64,000 nucleotides of DNA from Opisthocomus hoazin. Lineage: Eukaryota; Chordata; Aves; Opisthocomiformes; Opisthocomidae. Shown here in pieces: positions 38,723-51,596 of this stretch. Where the stretch lies: positions 2,820,001 through 2,884,000 of the forward strand of contig NC_134422.1 in the NCBI RefSeq assembly GCF_030867145.1, in the 5' to 3' direction. The notes below the pieces were generated by a model that was given only the letters and a program-made list of their open reading frames with translations, had not been told where the DNA came from and searched no databases. Made by a program: the position numbers and the translations under genes. How positions within the stretch are numbered: position 1 is the stretch's first letter; each line of letters opens with the position of its first letter.

Positions 38723-40600
38723 CCAGAGCGTAAGGGAAGGGCATATTCTCCAAAACTTTCTTCCCATTAAGACAACAGTTTCTTAGTCTGACTCAGACTC
38801 AGCACCTCAGGTGAGCGGATTACATGCTTGCTTATGGGAAGTGGAAGAGGTAGAGACTCACTGGCATCAAGTTCACAGCACCTCCAATGTCAGGATCTGC
38901 AGCCATACCCTGCTCACCTCAGAGACCATATCTGTCAGCTTTGGCAGACTGTGTTTGACCAAAAGCCAAGATAAATAGACCTGAGAACTTCTGAATCAAA
39001 TGGAGGGGGGGAAAAAAAGGGAGGGGCATTTTACTTACACATGCTTTACTGGGTTTCTGCGGCACAAATGCACCCATTTACAGTTTCAGAGGAGACAGAA
39101 GAAAACTCTCTAGCAATCAGTGAAGGAAACTCAGGGAAAACAAAAATTAGGCTGAAGCAAGACCTCCGAAACCTGCCTGCAAATGCACAAATTAATTTAG
39201 CCATGGGATTATAATAAAATAATATTCCTCTAAAAACCAACAGCTTTTCTGTCAACAATTGTTACTTGAAGTTCAAAGAATTTAGTAAAAAAAAAAAAAT
39301 CCTGTAAGAAGCCAAACTACCAAGAGTAGAGAAGGATATTTTGGTTTTAAAAAGTAACAGTCATTATCAACTCCTGACATCCTGATGGGATTTTCTGAAA
39401 TCCCACTCTTTTTCCAATTCAATCTACTCTTCCTGTTTACTCTAGCGTGAAGTACCAGAAAATTTCCTCGCAGGGAGCAAGAGATGATATTTTCTAAAGA
39501 CAAGGCGGTAAGCAATCATGAACAACGACACAACAGAAAAGCTTATTAACAAAATATGGTTTCCATGAGAAGGGTATTTTTTTTTTTTAAAAAAAAAACA
39601 AACAAAAAACCAAACATGAATAAATGCCAACCTGCACACAATAACTAGGCAGGGAACTGCCCTCTTGAACCACGTGGTGATCCCCAGCCCACTGGGTGCC
39701 ATGTATTTGCATATGCATTATCCTGGCTATTAAGGCTCCAATTAAGCCACCCCTAAACCCTTATTTGACAACTTCAAAAGGTATAAAGTGGTTCATCGAT
39801 CTAGAGCTGGCTTTCTTTATGTAAAAATAGAGTATTAATTATGGAGAAGATAGCATAATTTTGATTTCCTACTTCAGTGTCTTATCTAGAAACATATTAG
39901 AATCTTATGCATAACTAAATTTCTTTTTTTGAAAAAGCAGCTTTATTCTCCCCACTACTTCTTGTCCCTGACAATTCCCAACACCATTTAACAAGATCGA
40001 AGTGAATCATGAACAGGAGCAGACTTTGCAACAATTTCTCTCATCTTTTCTAATTCAGGTCCCACATTTTCTATTAAGGCAAAATAATTTTCTTGCAAAA
40101 AAGAAAACCCCACCCAAAACCCCCACCTATGTTCTACTCTGACCCAAGAACAAAGAGAAAAAAACCATTAATTCCAGGAATTCCTTCTTACCGACAGCTT
40201 CCATGGGCTGCTTTCCAGACTGAAGGAGTGATGTTCCACTTCGGGGGGTTCTGCAGGGAAACTCATTAACATAATATTCTGCATGAGACATATCCAAAAA
40301 AAATATTGATATACTGCCAATATGAGCTGACTAACTCTGCATGACAACTGCCCTCTCAGACTAAATGAAAGCATTTGCACTCCGCACAGCTCTTAATCAA
40401 TTATAGTAATAATTTTTCTTCTTTGAAGTATTCAAGGTTGAACTCTAGTACTGCTCAGTGGACAACATCTTCCCAGGTTCTGCAAAAGGCACACTGCCCA
40501 TTCACTGTAAGTTCACTGGCATTCAGGACAGAGATAAAATGCATAGTTGCAAGGATACTTCCCTATTATCTCCATTGCTAAGTTTAGCAAAGCAAAATAT
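38723..40600. other. Intergenic DNA with an E-box and octamer cluster
   Basis: Non-coding; a T/A homopolymer junction lies near 39580-39600, and a group of short regulatory-type motifs at 39669-39718. Confidence 0.55.
39669..39718. promoter_or_regulatory. E-box palindrome and POU dimer-type site
   Basis: ACCACGTGGT (39669-39678) is a perfect 10-bp palindrome with a CACGTG E-box. ATTTGCATATGCAT (39705-39718) resembles a POU dimer site. AATTAAG-type homeodomain cores follow just downstream. Function is inferred from motif content only. Confidence 0.35.
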
Positions 40601-40893
40601 TACAGAATCACAGAATGGTAGGGGTTGGAAGGGACCTCTGTGGATCACCCAGCCCAACCCCCTGCCCAAGCAGGGTCACCCACAGCAGGCTGCACAGCAC
40701 CGTGTCCAGGCGGGGCTGGAATATCTCCAGAGAAGGAGACTCCACAGCCTCCCTGGGCAGCCTGGGCCAGGGCTCCATCACCCTCAGAGGGAAGAAGTTC
40801 TTCCTCGGGTTCAGCTGGAGCTTCCTCTGCTTCAGTTTGTGCCCGTTGCCCCTTGTCCTGTCGCTGGGCACCACTGGAAAGAGTTTGGCCCCA
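40601..40893 (-). repeat. CR1 LINE, 3' fragment
   Basis: Minus-strand CR1 of about 290 bp with tacagaatcacagaatggta at its 3' edge. It is truncated at ggcccca in nearly the same CR1 position as the copies at 7499 and 44264. Apparent open frames on both strands here (such as 40458-40928) are CR1-derived. Confidence 0.95.
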
Positions 40894-43800
40894 GTATGGA
40901 TATTATCTCCCTTCATCAGGGCAGATAATAGACAAAGTGAGCGAACAGGCATTATTCCAGGGGTTTTTCCAGTGCTAAATACATGAATCGTAAAGTGGAT
41001 TCAGTAATAGAAGAAATGCCTCAGACATTTAGTATTGGAGGCAAGCACTTTTAAAGTATTTGCCTTTTACACAGCAAATAGCATTGACTTTCCTTTCTGC
41101 AATTTAAACATCCGCACACCTTTGGATTTTTGGGCTTAAGTCACCTCACCATTTGATAGACACTGCAAAGCCTCACACTGAAAATCCATTTTATGCAACT
41201 TCAGTGACAAGGAAGTTTGAAAAAAGCAAAGATACTTTGAGGGGCGGCAGATCCAAAGCGAGCCCCGCATGCCTGGACCGCACACGCTGTCCGCACACGT
41301 GGCCATCAGCACGTGCTCCTCCCTCCACAAGGTGCTTTGTGGCAGAAAAAGCAAGAGGAGAGAGTAACCATGTTCTCCCGATCGTCATCGTTTCTATAAA
41401 ATCATTCTTATGCCTTGAAAAGAATAAGGAAATTAAGAAAAGTACTTTTAAAGACACGCATCAATGGAGAACACTTCCATCCTGGAAGAACTGGGCATCA
41501 TTTCAGGGGAGGCTCCAAACCTGCCCACACAGGAGCTCATCGTTAGTCACTGCTGATTAAGAGCAGGCGGGGACACACTGCATTATTCCTGGATAATTGA
41601 CCTGTATCAAATAAAAAGGAGTACAGTAAACAAGATTGCCACAAGATTATTTGGGGAGAGCTCTGTGCTTCAGCCCGGCAGCCTACCTGTATCAGCATTA
41701 ATGGAGACAAGTCCTGACCCAAGGTGCGGTATGAGTAGGTGGGTACGTGAGTAATGAGTACATCGGGGCGGTTCGTGTCCCCGAGGTCCAACAGCACACA
41801 GGACACGCTGCATGTGCTCCAATAAAACACCTGTGACCTCATTTAGCTAAAGAGTGACAGACACAGTGGTGGTTTAAAAGTTTCAGGCCAGCCCGTAACA
41901 ATGATATGTATAACCTTCTGCAATTAGGATAACGTGAAAGCAATGACACCACCCCATCCCCCCCAAAAAATAATCAGTATTTTCAACTGATCTTTGTTTC
42001 GATCCTTATTTTTTCTGTGTGGCTTTTAGTCTTTGTCTTGCACCTCACTATAGTCTTCAAAGGAGGATTGTATTTGCTCTGTTAACTCCTTACTCAAGAG
42101 CTCCCGAGTTTCCAGTAAATTAATTTACCCACTCCATGGTGTAACCTCAGCTGATCTTGGTGATGACTCCCAGCTGCAGATCAAACCCTACCAAAACCAT
42201 CTGCAGACCCAAAATACTTGTGCAGTCTATTCCCTTCAACAGAGCTGTTGCCTTTTTCACATCTTTCAGCTGCCCAGACTGTTTACATTTTGATATTCTA
42301 TCTCCCTGAAACGGCTTCGGCAGGCTGAGGCACCCACTGCTTTTCACAGCTGCTATTACCATAAAAAGCAAGCTCAAAACCAACCCCGAAAAAAACCCCA
42401 AGCAAAAAAAACACCAATAATAAAGAAAAGCCCAAGCCAAAACCAACCCAAACCACTGTTTGTTTTCTTTTTTACATATTTTCCTCTGTGCACAGCTTTC
42501 TGAAAGGAAAAGGATGGGAGGGAGCGCTTTGCGCAGCGTATAAATGACATCCCGAAAGCAGCATGGGGAGAGAGGGCTGACAGGTCTGGGAGAGACGAGA
42601 GCTGATAAGCACACATCCCCAGACGCTCCCCAGGAATTAAAACGCTCACTAAACTGACAGCTGATCTTCCAAAAGGGTCCCAGAACACACCCGTTTGGAG
42701 AAAGCCCTCGGTGCTGTCAGCACGGTGACAGAGCCGAGCGGACGCGCAGCGACACGCGGCCCCGGCGGTAAGAGAGCCGCCCTTTTCGCAAGCCAGAACC
42801 ACAGCCCGCGAGGTGACAGCTGCCCGCTGGAGATGGTGAGGAAGAGCTTCAAATTCATCTCCAAGAATCATGCCATTTTGGTCACATTTTCTAGAATTTT
42901 CTTTCAGATTACTTCATTTTCTTTCCTGAAATCCAGCCAGTTTTTAAACTTCTAAGGATTTCCTGCACCGTTAATCTTCTGAACATTAAAGCAAGCCATG
43001 TGTCCGATTCCTGTTATGTCTTAAAACGATGTCTAGTTGGATCCATGCAACATTTCAGCAGTGATGACAATTAGGCTTTTATTTTTTTAAAAAAGCCTTT
43101 GTTTTGCCACTTTGGCTATCAATTCCCAGGCCAGCTTTAAAACAAATCTTTTCAGCTGCAAGAAACAATTAAATGAACACATACATCGCCTACAGCCAAT
43201 CTTTTTTGAAGTCATTGGGTCTCTTTAAAAGTCCTTGCTAATGATCACATCACCATGATTAAGCTCCAGCATAATTTACCGCAGGCCAATATATATATTT
43301 CTGTTATTTAATCAAAGCAATACTATAAATTACCTAATTTCACAGCGACACCTACACATGAGCAATGACCATATCGCACTGGTGAAAGTCCCAGTCCTAC
43401 CATGGTAAAATTCCCAGCAACTTCAATGGAACAAGGCATTCATTCACACATTTAAGACCTTCCGAGGTCACGAAAAACACAGCTTTTCCAAACGTATCTC
43501 TTTAAACCATTTCTGTACCTTATAATTCTTTGGGGGTACTTTCTTTTTTCCACAGTTAAACAGAGAAGAAGGAACAGCGTATCGGGCTGGAAATACTAGT
43601 CCATCAAAGAACAAAGCAAACCCAAAACCATATTTTGTGATTGATTTCCCAGTGATCTACAGACCTCATCTGCATGCAGCAATGGAAAATTAAAGTATCA
43701 CTATACACACAGAGATATCTATTCTGCCCCTCAAGAAAATAAAGTAGCTATAGCGTGTGATAACCATTTAGATGTGCACAAGTGACTCTATATGCATCGA

Positions 43801-44263
43801 TGTTAACTAGGCATAAAGAAAAGCCAAGCATTTGCAAAATACCACACCAATACCTGACAACTGCATTCTAAGTCAAAACTGCAAATAAGGATAGTCTGCT
43901 GCTTAGGGCTCTGGCTATAGCTCAGGAGACTGGTTGTCATTTCTAATCTACAGCTGCACAGTAAGAGACTGGAGAAAAGTCAGCTGCAAAAGTCCTCAAG
44001 GCAGCAGATAGTTCACTCTCTCACTTCAAAGTGCCTCCAGTTCAACCATTCCCCAGCATGAACCTTGGGCAAGCCTTTGTATGAATCCTTCACTCCAAAA
44101 CGTGGATAATACATTCATGCTTTCTCAAGAGGTAAAATGCAGTAAAAATACTCCGAGGACCAACCAGTGAAAGAACGCTACATTAATGCACGCTTCAATG
44201 GCAACCAAATAGAAAGACAGACAGAAAGAAAAATCAGATGCAAGGTAGTTTCTGGCACAAACT
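40894..44263. other. Intergenic DNA with a small CpG-rich patch and an exon-like stretch
   Basis: Mostly AT-rich. Contains the exon-like minus-strand segment 41687-41807, an A/C-rich low-complexity stretch (about 42370-42460) and a CpG-rich patch (about 42520-42830); each is covered in findings. Confidence 0.55.
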
Positions 44264-44591
44264 CAGAATCATACAAAGAAATCACAGAATCCCAGCACGG
44301 TCAGGGTCGGCAGGGCCCTCTGTGGGTCACCCAGTCCAACCCCCTGCCCAAGCAGGGTCACCCAGAGCAGGGGGTACAGCACCACGGCCAGGCGGGGCTG
44401 GAATATCTCCAGAGAAGGAGACTCCACAGCCTCCCTGGGCAGCCTGGGCCAGGGCTCCGTCACCCTCAGAGGGAAGAAGTTCTTCCTCGTGTTCAGCTGG
44501 AGCTTCCTCTGCTCCAGTTTGTGCCCATTGCCCCTTGTCCTGTCACTGGGCACCACTGGAAAGAGTCTGGCCCCATCCTCCTGACACCCAC
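44264..44591 (-). repeat. CR1 LINE, 3' fragment (younger of a nested pair)
   Basis: Minus-strand CR1 of about 310-330 bp. The block atcacagaatcccagcacgg starts at 44281; a further octamer-like agaatcat at 44265-44272 may belong to the older neighbour. It ends at cctgacaccca. It directly abuts an older CR1 on the right. Confidence 0.93.
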
Positions 44592-44775
44592 AGGCTGGAA
44601 GGAACCTCTGCAGGTCTCTAGCCCAGCCCCTCTGCTGTAAGCATTGCTAACTTAGAAGCCACATTAGGTTGCTTAGGTTTTTCTGAACTAAACTGGATAA
44701 AGCCCTTTCTGGCCCCCTATTCCAGGGCTTAACTGCTCTCACCAGGAAGAATTTTTTCCTCCTGTCTACTCATAG
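44592..44775 (-). repeat. CR1 LINE, older diverged fragment
   Basis: Minus-strand, diverged CR1. It begins ggctggaaggaacctctgca, near the CR1 3' end but without its own terminal octamers, and continues with attaggttgcttagg and ccagggcttaactgctctca. These are recognisable as an old CR1 3' UTR with many substitutions. The right limit is uncertain by a few tens of bases. Confidence 0.75.
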
Positions 44776-47700
44776 TTGCTGGCATACAGTCATTTGCCCT
44801 CTGAAAAATGATTTTCTCCCTGTAGTTGACAATAATGAACGCAAGTGGCAGTGCTTGATTCTGAGGATTCCCACAAAAGCAAAAAAAAAACCCCAAGAAC
44901 AACTAAAGACAGCAGGACGCCTAAAAGCGACACCAAGAAGCACTTTGCTATGAAGAGTATATTTAAACTTTGTGTTACAGCCAGCTGATAACCAAGTCAG
45001 TGACAAATCTGCCAAACTGATTTGAAAGTACTTCGCTACGACCACAACTTGGAGGTCACGCTTATTCTTCTCTCCATGCATGACAGACTTTCAGATTTTG
45101 TATTCCTCTACAGACTGGTCACCAACTAAAACCAAACAGTTTGGGATCAACAGTTTTCATTCTCCTTTTAGTGTGGGTGCATTGTGGGGACTCCAGTCTT
45201 AATCAATTCTTTGAATCCCAGCCAAAAACAGACATGGGAAAGCCCAAGAGCAATACGGAAATGCTGTTTGTAACAATGTTTGTGGGATGCAGCCATATGC
45301 AAGAGATTATTTTTATGCTTTTTGAGAGAAGAGGGAATATAAAATGGAATCTGTGAAACTAAAACCACGAGGAAACACTATCACAATTTGTAACACCTAA
45401 ACATACACACTTTCTTCCAGTGACATTTAACATATTTCTTATCAATTCAGCAAAAGTAATTGCAGGTGAACTTGGCATTCACCCATCTTTCACCTTATTT
45501 AGGAGTCTCTTTACACCACCCCCACTCGAATGTGTATTTTCTACTTAATACAGTTCCCTTTGCCACAACATTCCCACTCCAGCACAGCACCGTATCACCC
45601 TGGTTACAGTGGCGCAGATCAAAGGGCAGAGATTAAAAAACCCTCACAATAAATGCTAAGACTGGGACAAATTAACACAAATGAACTGTGCACTGCGACC
45701 TTTAAGCCCCTATATAACAATGTTACCTTTCTTCTCGTATAAATCTATTCAAACATCTACTCTTTTCCCTGCTTTAACAGCAGCTTCTTAATAGAGTACT
45801 GACAGTGATGTTAAAAACGACCTTACCATATCACCATGAAATTTAAGCAATCTGAGATAACAAATTATGAGTACTAAATATATCCATTATGTTCTCCAAC
45901 CCCCTTCCCCAAACTTACAGCTGGTTTTCTGCATCTCCTTGATTTCCAGAAGACAACATCAGAACAGATGATTTTAAAAGTTCATACAAAACCCCAGACC
46001 TGCATTTCTGCAGATAAATAGCACAGACCAATTAGTTACCAGGTGCCTGCCTTAAAGTTGTCCCGACCCTTAAACCTGGCTTTTGGATAGGCTGTTATTT
46101 GCCCCAGCTGAGGATCTGACACAGCTTCTCCTTCAAGGTTGCACCGATCTGTATTGCTGCAAACCCTAAATCTACAGTGAGCAACACTACCTTAACTTTT
46201 CCTCTGAGCTCCACAACCGACAAGTTTCTTCCTCAGCTGAAAACCGAGGAGACAAGAGGACCAGAAAGATGCTCAAGCACTCGATAAACTGCTTCTGCTC
46301 CAGATTATCCTGCCTGAACACATGAGAGAGAACCCAGGAACAGCACTGCTGCAGTGAAATGCTGCTCTGCTCCTTTTAAGAGAGAGCTGCTGGCCAGATT
46401 TCTTAATCTGCAACACCTGGACATAGCAAGCCCTATAAAAACCAGGAGCTTCTTCCAAGGCTTCTTCTGGAGTCAAGAGATGTTGAGCAAACAACTGGTT
46501 TCTACATAAACAGCTTTATGCTCTGAAATAGCTCAATTTCTTCTTTTTAATTTTAATCGTCTTCAGATGTTATTTCCTACGAAAACCTGAAATCAGCATT
46601 TTGTCCTGTTTAAATGAGTTGACTGTGTGCTGTTCACTTCATTAATTTGGGATTTCAACCTGTACCTGGACTTCAGTTCTAAGAAGTGAAGTAAGTTGAG
46701 GCCAGTGTAGAAGCACATTTCTTGCTTTGAAGCTTTCCTGATTAAATGTAAAAGTTTATTTCCACTTAAGCACTACAAAACTATACTTAAAATTACTTTA
46801 CTAATGATTACAGCAATTACATTTTTCAGAAATGCAAATGAAATCTAGATTGTTTCGTGCATTTTTAAATGCTTCTGGGTGCAGCATGTCTCTATCAGGA
46901 TAAGATGGCCTCCAAGAAGGGAGCCTTGGCCTCGGTAAGGATTCCTGAAGCCACTGCTGGTAAAAGTCAAAGCAGATGAAATTATAAACCATACTGAAGC
47001 CATGACAGAATGTTATTTAAGCTAAGATTTTGCCAGCTGTTCCTTAGCTGTAGCAGAACTTTAACAATCCATCTCCCCAGGAGCCATAGATACACACACA
47101 CGCGTTATCCATAATGGCACCTGAGATCTTTTCTTCAATGGAGCTGCATAAGCAATGTGAAGCTACGTTTATATTGCTACACCTTGCAAAGTGAAGCCAG
47201 GAAAGAAGGGCGACTCTCACCTAGAAACTGGAATTAAAGGCGCAGCTGCTGGCCTGCAGCACGCCTGTTCAGCCCAGCGTACCCACGGGAAGGTCCACCT
47301 CTCTTGGCTGGCTCGAGCAGAGCCGAACCCTTCCTCACCATTTCCATTTTCCGAAGTAGCAGAGTGCTCTCACATCGTTAAAATGATTCGGACTTGTGCT
47401 GCCCGGGGAAAAGGGGATCTCTATCTGCCAAAATTTGATGTCCCTGGAAATGACGACATCAACTGGGAAAGTCAATGAATAAAGAACAGAAGAATCTTCC
47501 TCATAACTGGTCTTGTTGCCTTAAGCAGCAAAAGCATTTCTGTCTTTTTCACCACAAAGGTTTTCCACCAGCAAATATTTTAATATCTTTAATTAAAAGT
47601 GCCATTTCTGGAGAAGATTTAAAACAGTAACACAGCAGTAAGAAAGCATCATACAAACCAACACTGAACAGAGAAGAAGGTTTCAAAAATAAATCTTCTA

Positions 47701-50700
47701 TAGACTGTCCAGTGCAATGTAAAAAAATTCGCCATTACACACATATATTATAAAATGACATTTATCCTTCCTCAGCTGCAAAAATTGATTTACCTGTCGT
47801 TATTTGTGAATTCTTTTCAGGTGCTAAGGGCAATACAAAGGGATCATTCTGCCCATGAGTTTGGCAGCCGCTGATTTTACCCAGTGCCTGCTGTCTCTGG
47901 AGATCCACACCTGCCCCATCACTGAGGGAGAATCCAGCACTGAACACGTTATCGATGGAAGCTGTACACAGAATTATGAGCAAACACATTTCTGCATGTA
48001 AATGTGCATTTACAGAAACGTCACTTCCAAAGTCGGGTGGCTAATTTAGGCATTGACAAGTCACATGTTACAGCATCTGGGAACCAAAACTGAGATGCAT
48101 GAAATACATACATTAGGGAGCGCCTGAGGATCATTTTTCTCAGTTCAAACAACACTCTTGCGAGTTCCTCAGTGAGCACCTCAGACAGACACCTGAAGAG
48201 AAAATACAGCTGATACTGGAATCTATTTAATAAAATATAAAAATTCTACCATAAACTAACGTTAAGATTGCCTGCGCAGCCACCGTTAGTCATGCCAAAA
48301 AATCTGCACTCTGGTGAATTTTAGCAGTATTTTCTCTAATAATCAGCACATACTGCTTTTCCTACAAAGTCACCATTCAACATTGGCCTAAAACAAAATG
48401 TAGGCAGAAGCATACAGGTTTTTACATACATAAAAAGCAGCAAAGGGTAAAATTGATATTCGCTCTTAAATTCTGTACTTCTTCAGCCACGTGCCTATTT
48501 GTGCAGCATTAACATTGCAGTAACAGCTTTTGCATATTCATTTTTCTTGAAACAATAGTCCTAAACTTTGCAATAACAAAGGTATTGACGTATCAAGATG
48601 ACTAGAACTCATCTTTAATATCCTCCATTACTGGAATTCTGTTACACTAAAAATAAACCTTTGGCAACACCAAATCCTTTCATATACCCCCGCTGCCAAC
48701 TTTGTTGTTAATTTGAAAAAGCTGACAATTCAGATCAAGCATACTATTTGGGCACTTCAGTGGAATTCTTCTTTTTTTATTTTTTTTTTAATTCCAAAAT
48801 GCATTCAGTATTTAAATTAAGAGCAGATTTCTTAAATTTTCAGTATGGCAAACAGGAAAAAAAAATCCAGTTCCTCCCAGGAAAACCCAACATACAGAGA
48901 GCTCCCCTCCAAAAAATTCTTTTGAGAGTTGCAGAGACCCGCAGCCCGTTTCGTCCGCACCCGAGCCCTCCCTCCGGGCAGCTCTCCAGAGTCTCCCTGG
49001 CACTCCAAAATGCTCCGGAATGGCATTTGCAGTGCAAACAAATGTCAGCACTTAGATTATTGTAAATTATTTACAGTAAACGCATATAAGACTGTAGGGC
49101 ATTTTAAGGCCTTGTTAAGATCGCAGTAATTGTTCCCAGAAGCTGAATTATGGGAGCACTTACTGCTTAGAGGCAAAGCCAGGAAAAATACCACAGCCTG
49201 AAATGTGGAAGACAACTTGCTCTCACTTTACTAAGGAATTCCCCGTCGAGCAGAGTGCAAACCTGGAATGATTTTACCACAAGAAAAAAGGTCAAGTACA
49301 CTGTAGACTATGTAGCAAAAATATGATGTTTAATGATGAAAACATTAAATGTGCTTGTTACTACGTCTCACACCAAGATCAGTACTACAGATATGTTACC
49401 TAGGGATGATCCCTGAACAAAGGAAAGATTTACCCCAAACCTCCTCAGCATCTTGGTCTGTTGGACGGCACAGCAATGGTCATCAGAACCCAGAGCTTGC
49501 AAAACCTTGACTGAGACAGCAAGAACTATGTTGCTTTCACAAGGAAAAAGCGTTGCCATCCAATTTTTGTAACTACACAATGGCCTGTCAACAAATGACA
49601 TGCTGTCTTCAGACATATTTATATATTCTAAAAATATTGTGTAGGCAATTTCAAAATTCAACATTTCAAAATCTGTTTTCCAACTGCTAGTCTGAATACA
49701 ATCATTGATGTAAACCAGCAAATAATTAAGCCGATATTTATGTAAAAAAAAATCCAAATTTACAGTTACTTGAATTTTTCAGAGAAGGTTTGAATCTCTT
49801 TTTAAGAGTAAATTTTAATTATCTGTCCTTCTTGAAAAATATTTCAACAGCTCATCATCATTTTAACCATCTCATTTACGATGAGAAAAAGCCACTAGAA
49901 AAAGATCAGAACAATCTTATTCGTAATCATATCAGTATATTCATAAATGAATAAAACAGTTTAGAATTCTTCAACCTTGCTAGGTCAAATCCTTAGCTGT
50001 GCTGGAGTATCTTAGGTTGTCAGAGGAAGTTTATGAAAATGGTGGGGAGTTGGAAGAAACACAACTGGGCAAAAGGAGCAGCCAAAATTTGTTGGGATTT
50101 TGGATCACACAAAACCATCCCGAGACATCACATAACATCAGTACCTGCTGGCCTCTACGATCAGGGCGTTGGCAGTGCAAAGAACATAGGTGTTAACGAA
50201 GGGACCTGTGCAGACACTGTACATCTGACCTTTTATGGACCATGTTTAGGCCAGCCTAGAAGAGCTTGATCTGTTGGAGCCCTGGAAAGCACAGTCCTGC
50301 GCTAGAAGGGGCGAGAGTTCACGCAAGCAGCTTGTTTATGCTGGGCTGCGTCACGAGGTTTACAAAGGAAAACAAAGAAGGTTTTAGTATATCCAACTGT
50401 AATCTGAACTCCATTATCTGTCAAATTTGCAGCTGCTCCTCTAACTGATGCACGGTCATCTAAAAGATAAAGAGTCAAATACCCAAACTACACAAATAAA
50501 CCACATTGAACCCTCCAATATTGTAATGAAAAATGGAATCTTGGCCCAAACTTTTCAAACAAGGGCGGCAAATCTACATGACAAAGATGTCCAGAGGTCT
50601 GGGATACCCAACAGTGCTGACTTATGAGTTGAAGATTCATCAAGGACAATAACATTTCTTGGAGAAACTTCTGCAAATCAAGAGAGAACACAGTAGACTT

Positions 50701-51596
50701 CTCTCCTTATTTATACCAAGCGCCACTTAGAATTTTTATGATGACGGAGCTGCTTGCCCGGAGCTGCAATTTCAAGGTCATGCTATTACCACCAATTTGA
50801 ACAATATCACAAAGACAAAATTCAGGTGAGGTGAGCAGCTGAGGTGAGACTCTACTGCAAGAAAATAATCCCTTTGTGAGGGGCAGGGGAAAGAATTCTG
50901 ATTTAGGTGCTCAAACAGTTCATTATTTTTTGACAGAAATTCTCATAATTTCATGCTGTTTTAAAATCTGAGTGTGAGACAAAATTTTACAGAGAAGATA
51001 GATATAAAGTATTATTTTGTATTATTTCCAGTAGAAATGATAGCTCTGATCAAAACAGAAAAAAAAATCCTCTCATATATGTTTTCTATGAAAACCATAA
51101 CTAAAGATAAGCTTAAATACACCTTTTGATCAAGACAAGAAACTCTGTGTTATTTATGCACAATGAAACACAGCTTAAAACCAGCTTCCATTGAGATACC
51201 TGTTGGCACATCATCCACCGAAAGTTCCTTTTTATCTCACCTGGGCAAGGGATTGTCAACAGACACTTTTCTCTGTTCAAAAAACCCGCCAAGCATATGT
51301 GCACTTTCACCATAAAATAGTGAAATACAGTAATGTGAGTTCACCCCACCGCCGAGTCAGCCAGTGGGTGCTGCAGGTTTTTTTAAATACTGCAGGCCAT
51401 ACGGAGTATCTTCGCTAAAACAGCCAAGGACTTCGTGATGTACACTTGTCTTTCCGCTGTCCCCTTACAGTTTAGGTAATTAAGAAGCGTCAGTCATTTC
51501 TCCTTGCACGTACCAAAACAATCCTCTTTCTTACAGTTTCTTACGGCCCCCGGAAAGGCGGGCCCTCTCCAGCCGATACAACAGGAGGGTGCAGCA
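44776..51596. other. Region downstream of LYPD6B, including its unplaced 3' UTR
   Basis: The part next to 51596 should hold the LYPD6B 3' UTR on the minus strand. No AATAAA on that strand lies close; the first ATTAAA is at 49819-49814. Farther left is an exon-like segment (47794-47961, minus). A T-rich tract lies at about 48769-48790. No other gene or repeat is recognised. Confidence 0.55.

Noticed and set aside
40458..40986. Overlapping open frames of 114-156 codons on both strands
   Set aside because: They lie in a CR1 3' fragment; the same peptides recur at 7.5, 18.7, 32.9, 44.3, 52.4 and 54.3 kb.
42147..42871. Minus-strand open frames of 155-165 codons with hydrophobic segments
   Set aside because: The hydrophobic part comes from the A/C-rich low-complexity stretch; no domain is recognisable.
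47191..47478. 95-codon plus-strand open frame near the exon-like stretch
   Set aside because: No recognised family and weak start context; nothing distinguishes it from chance.
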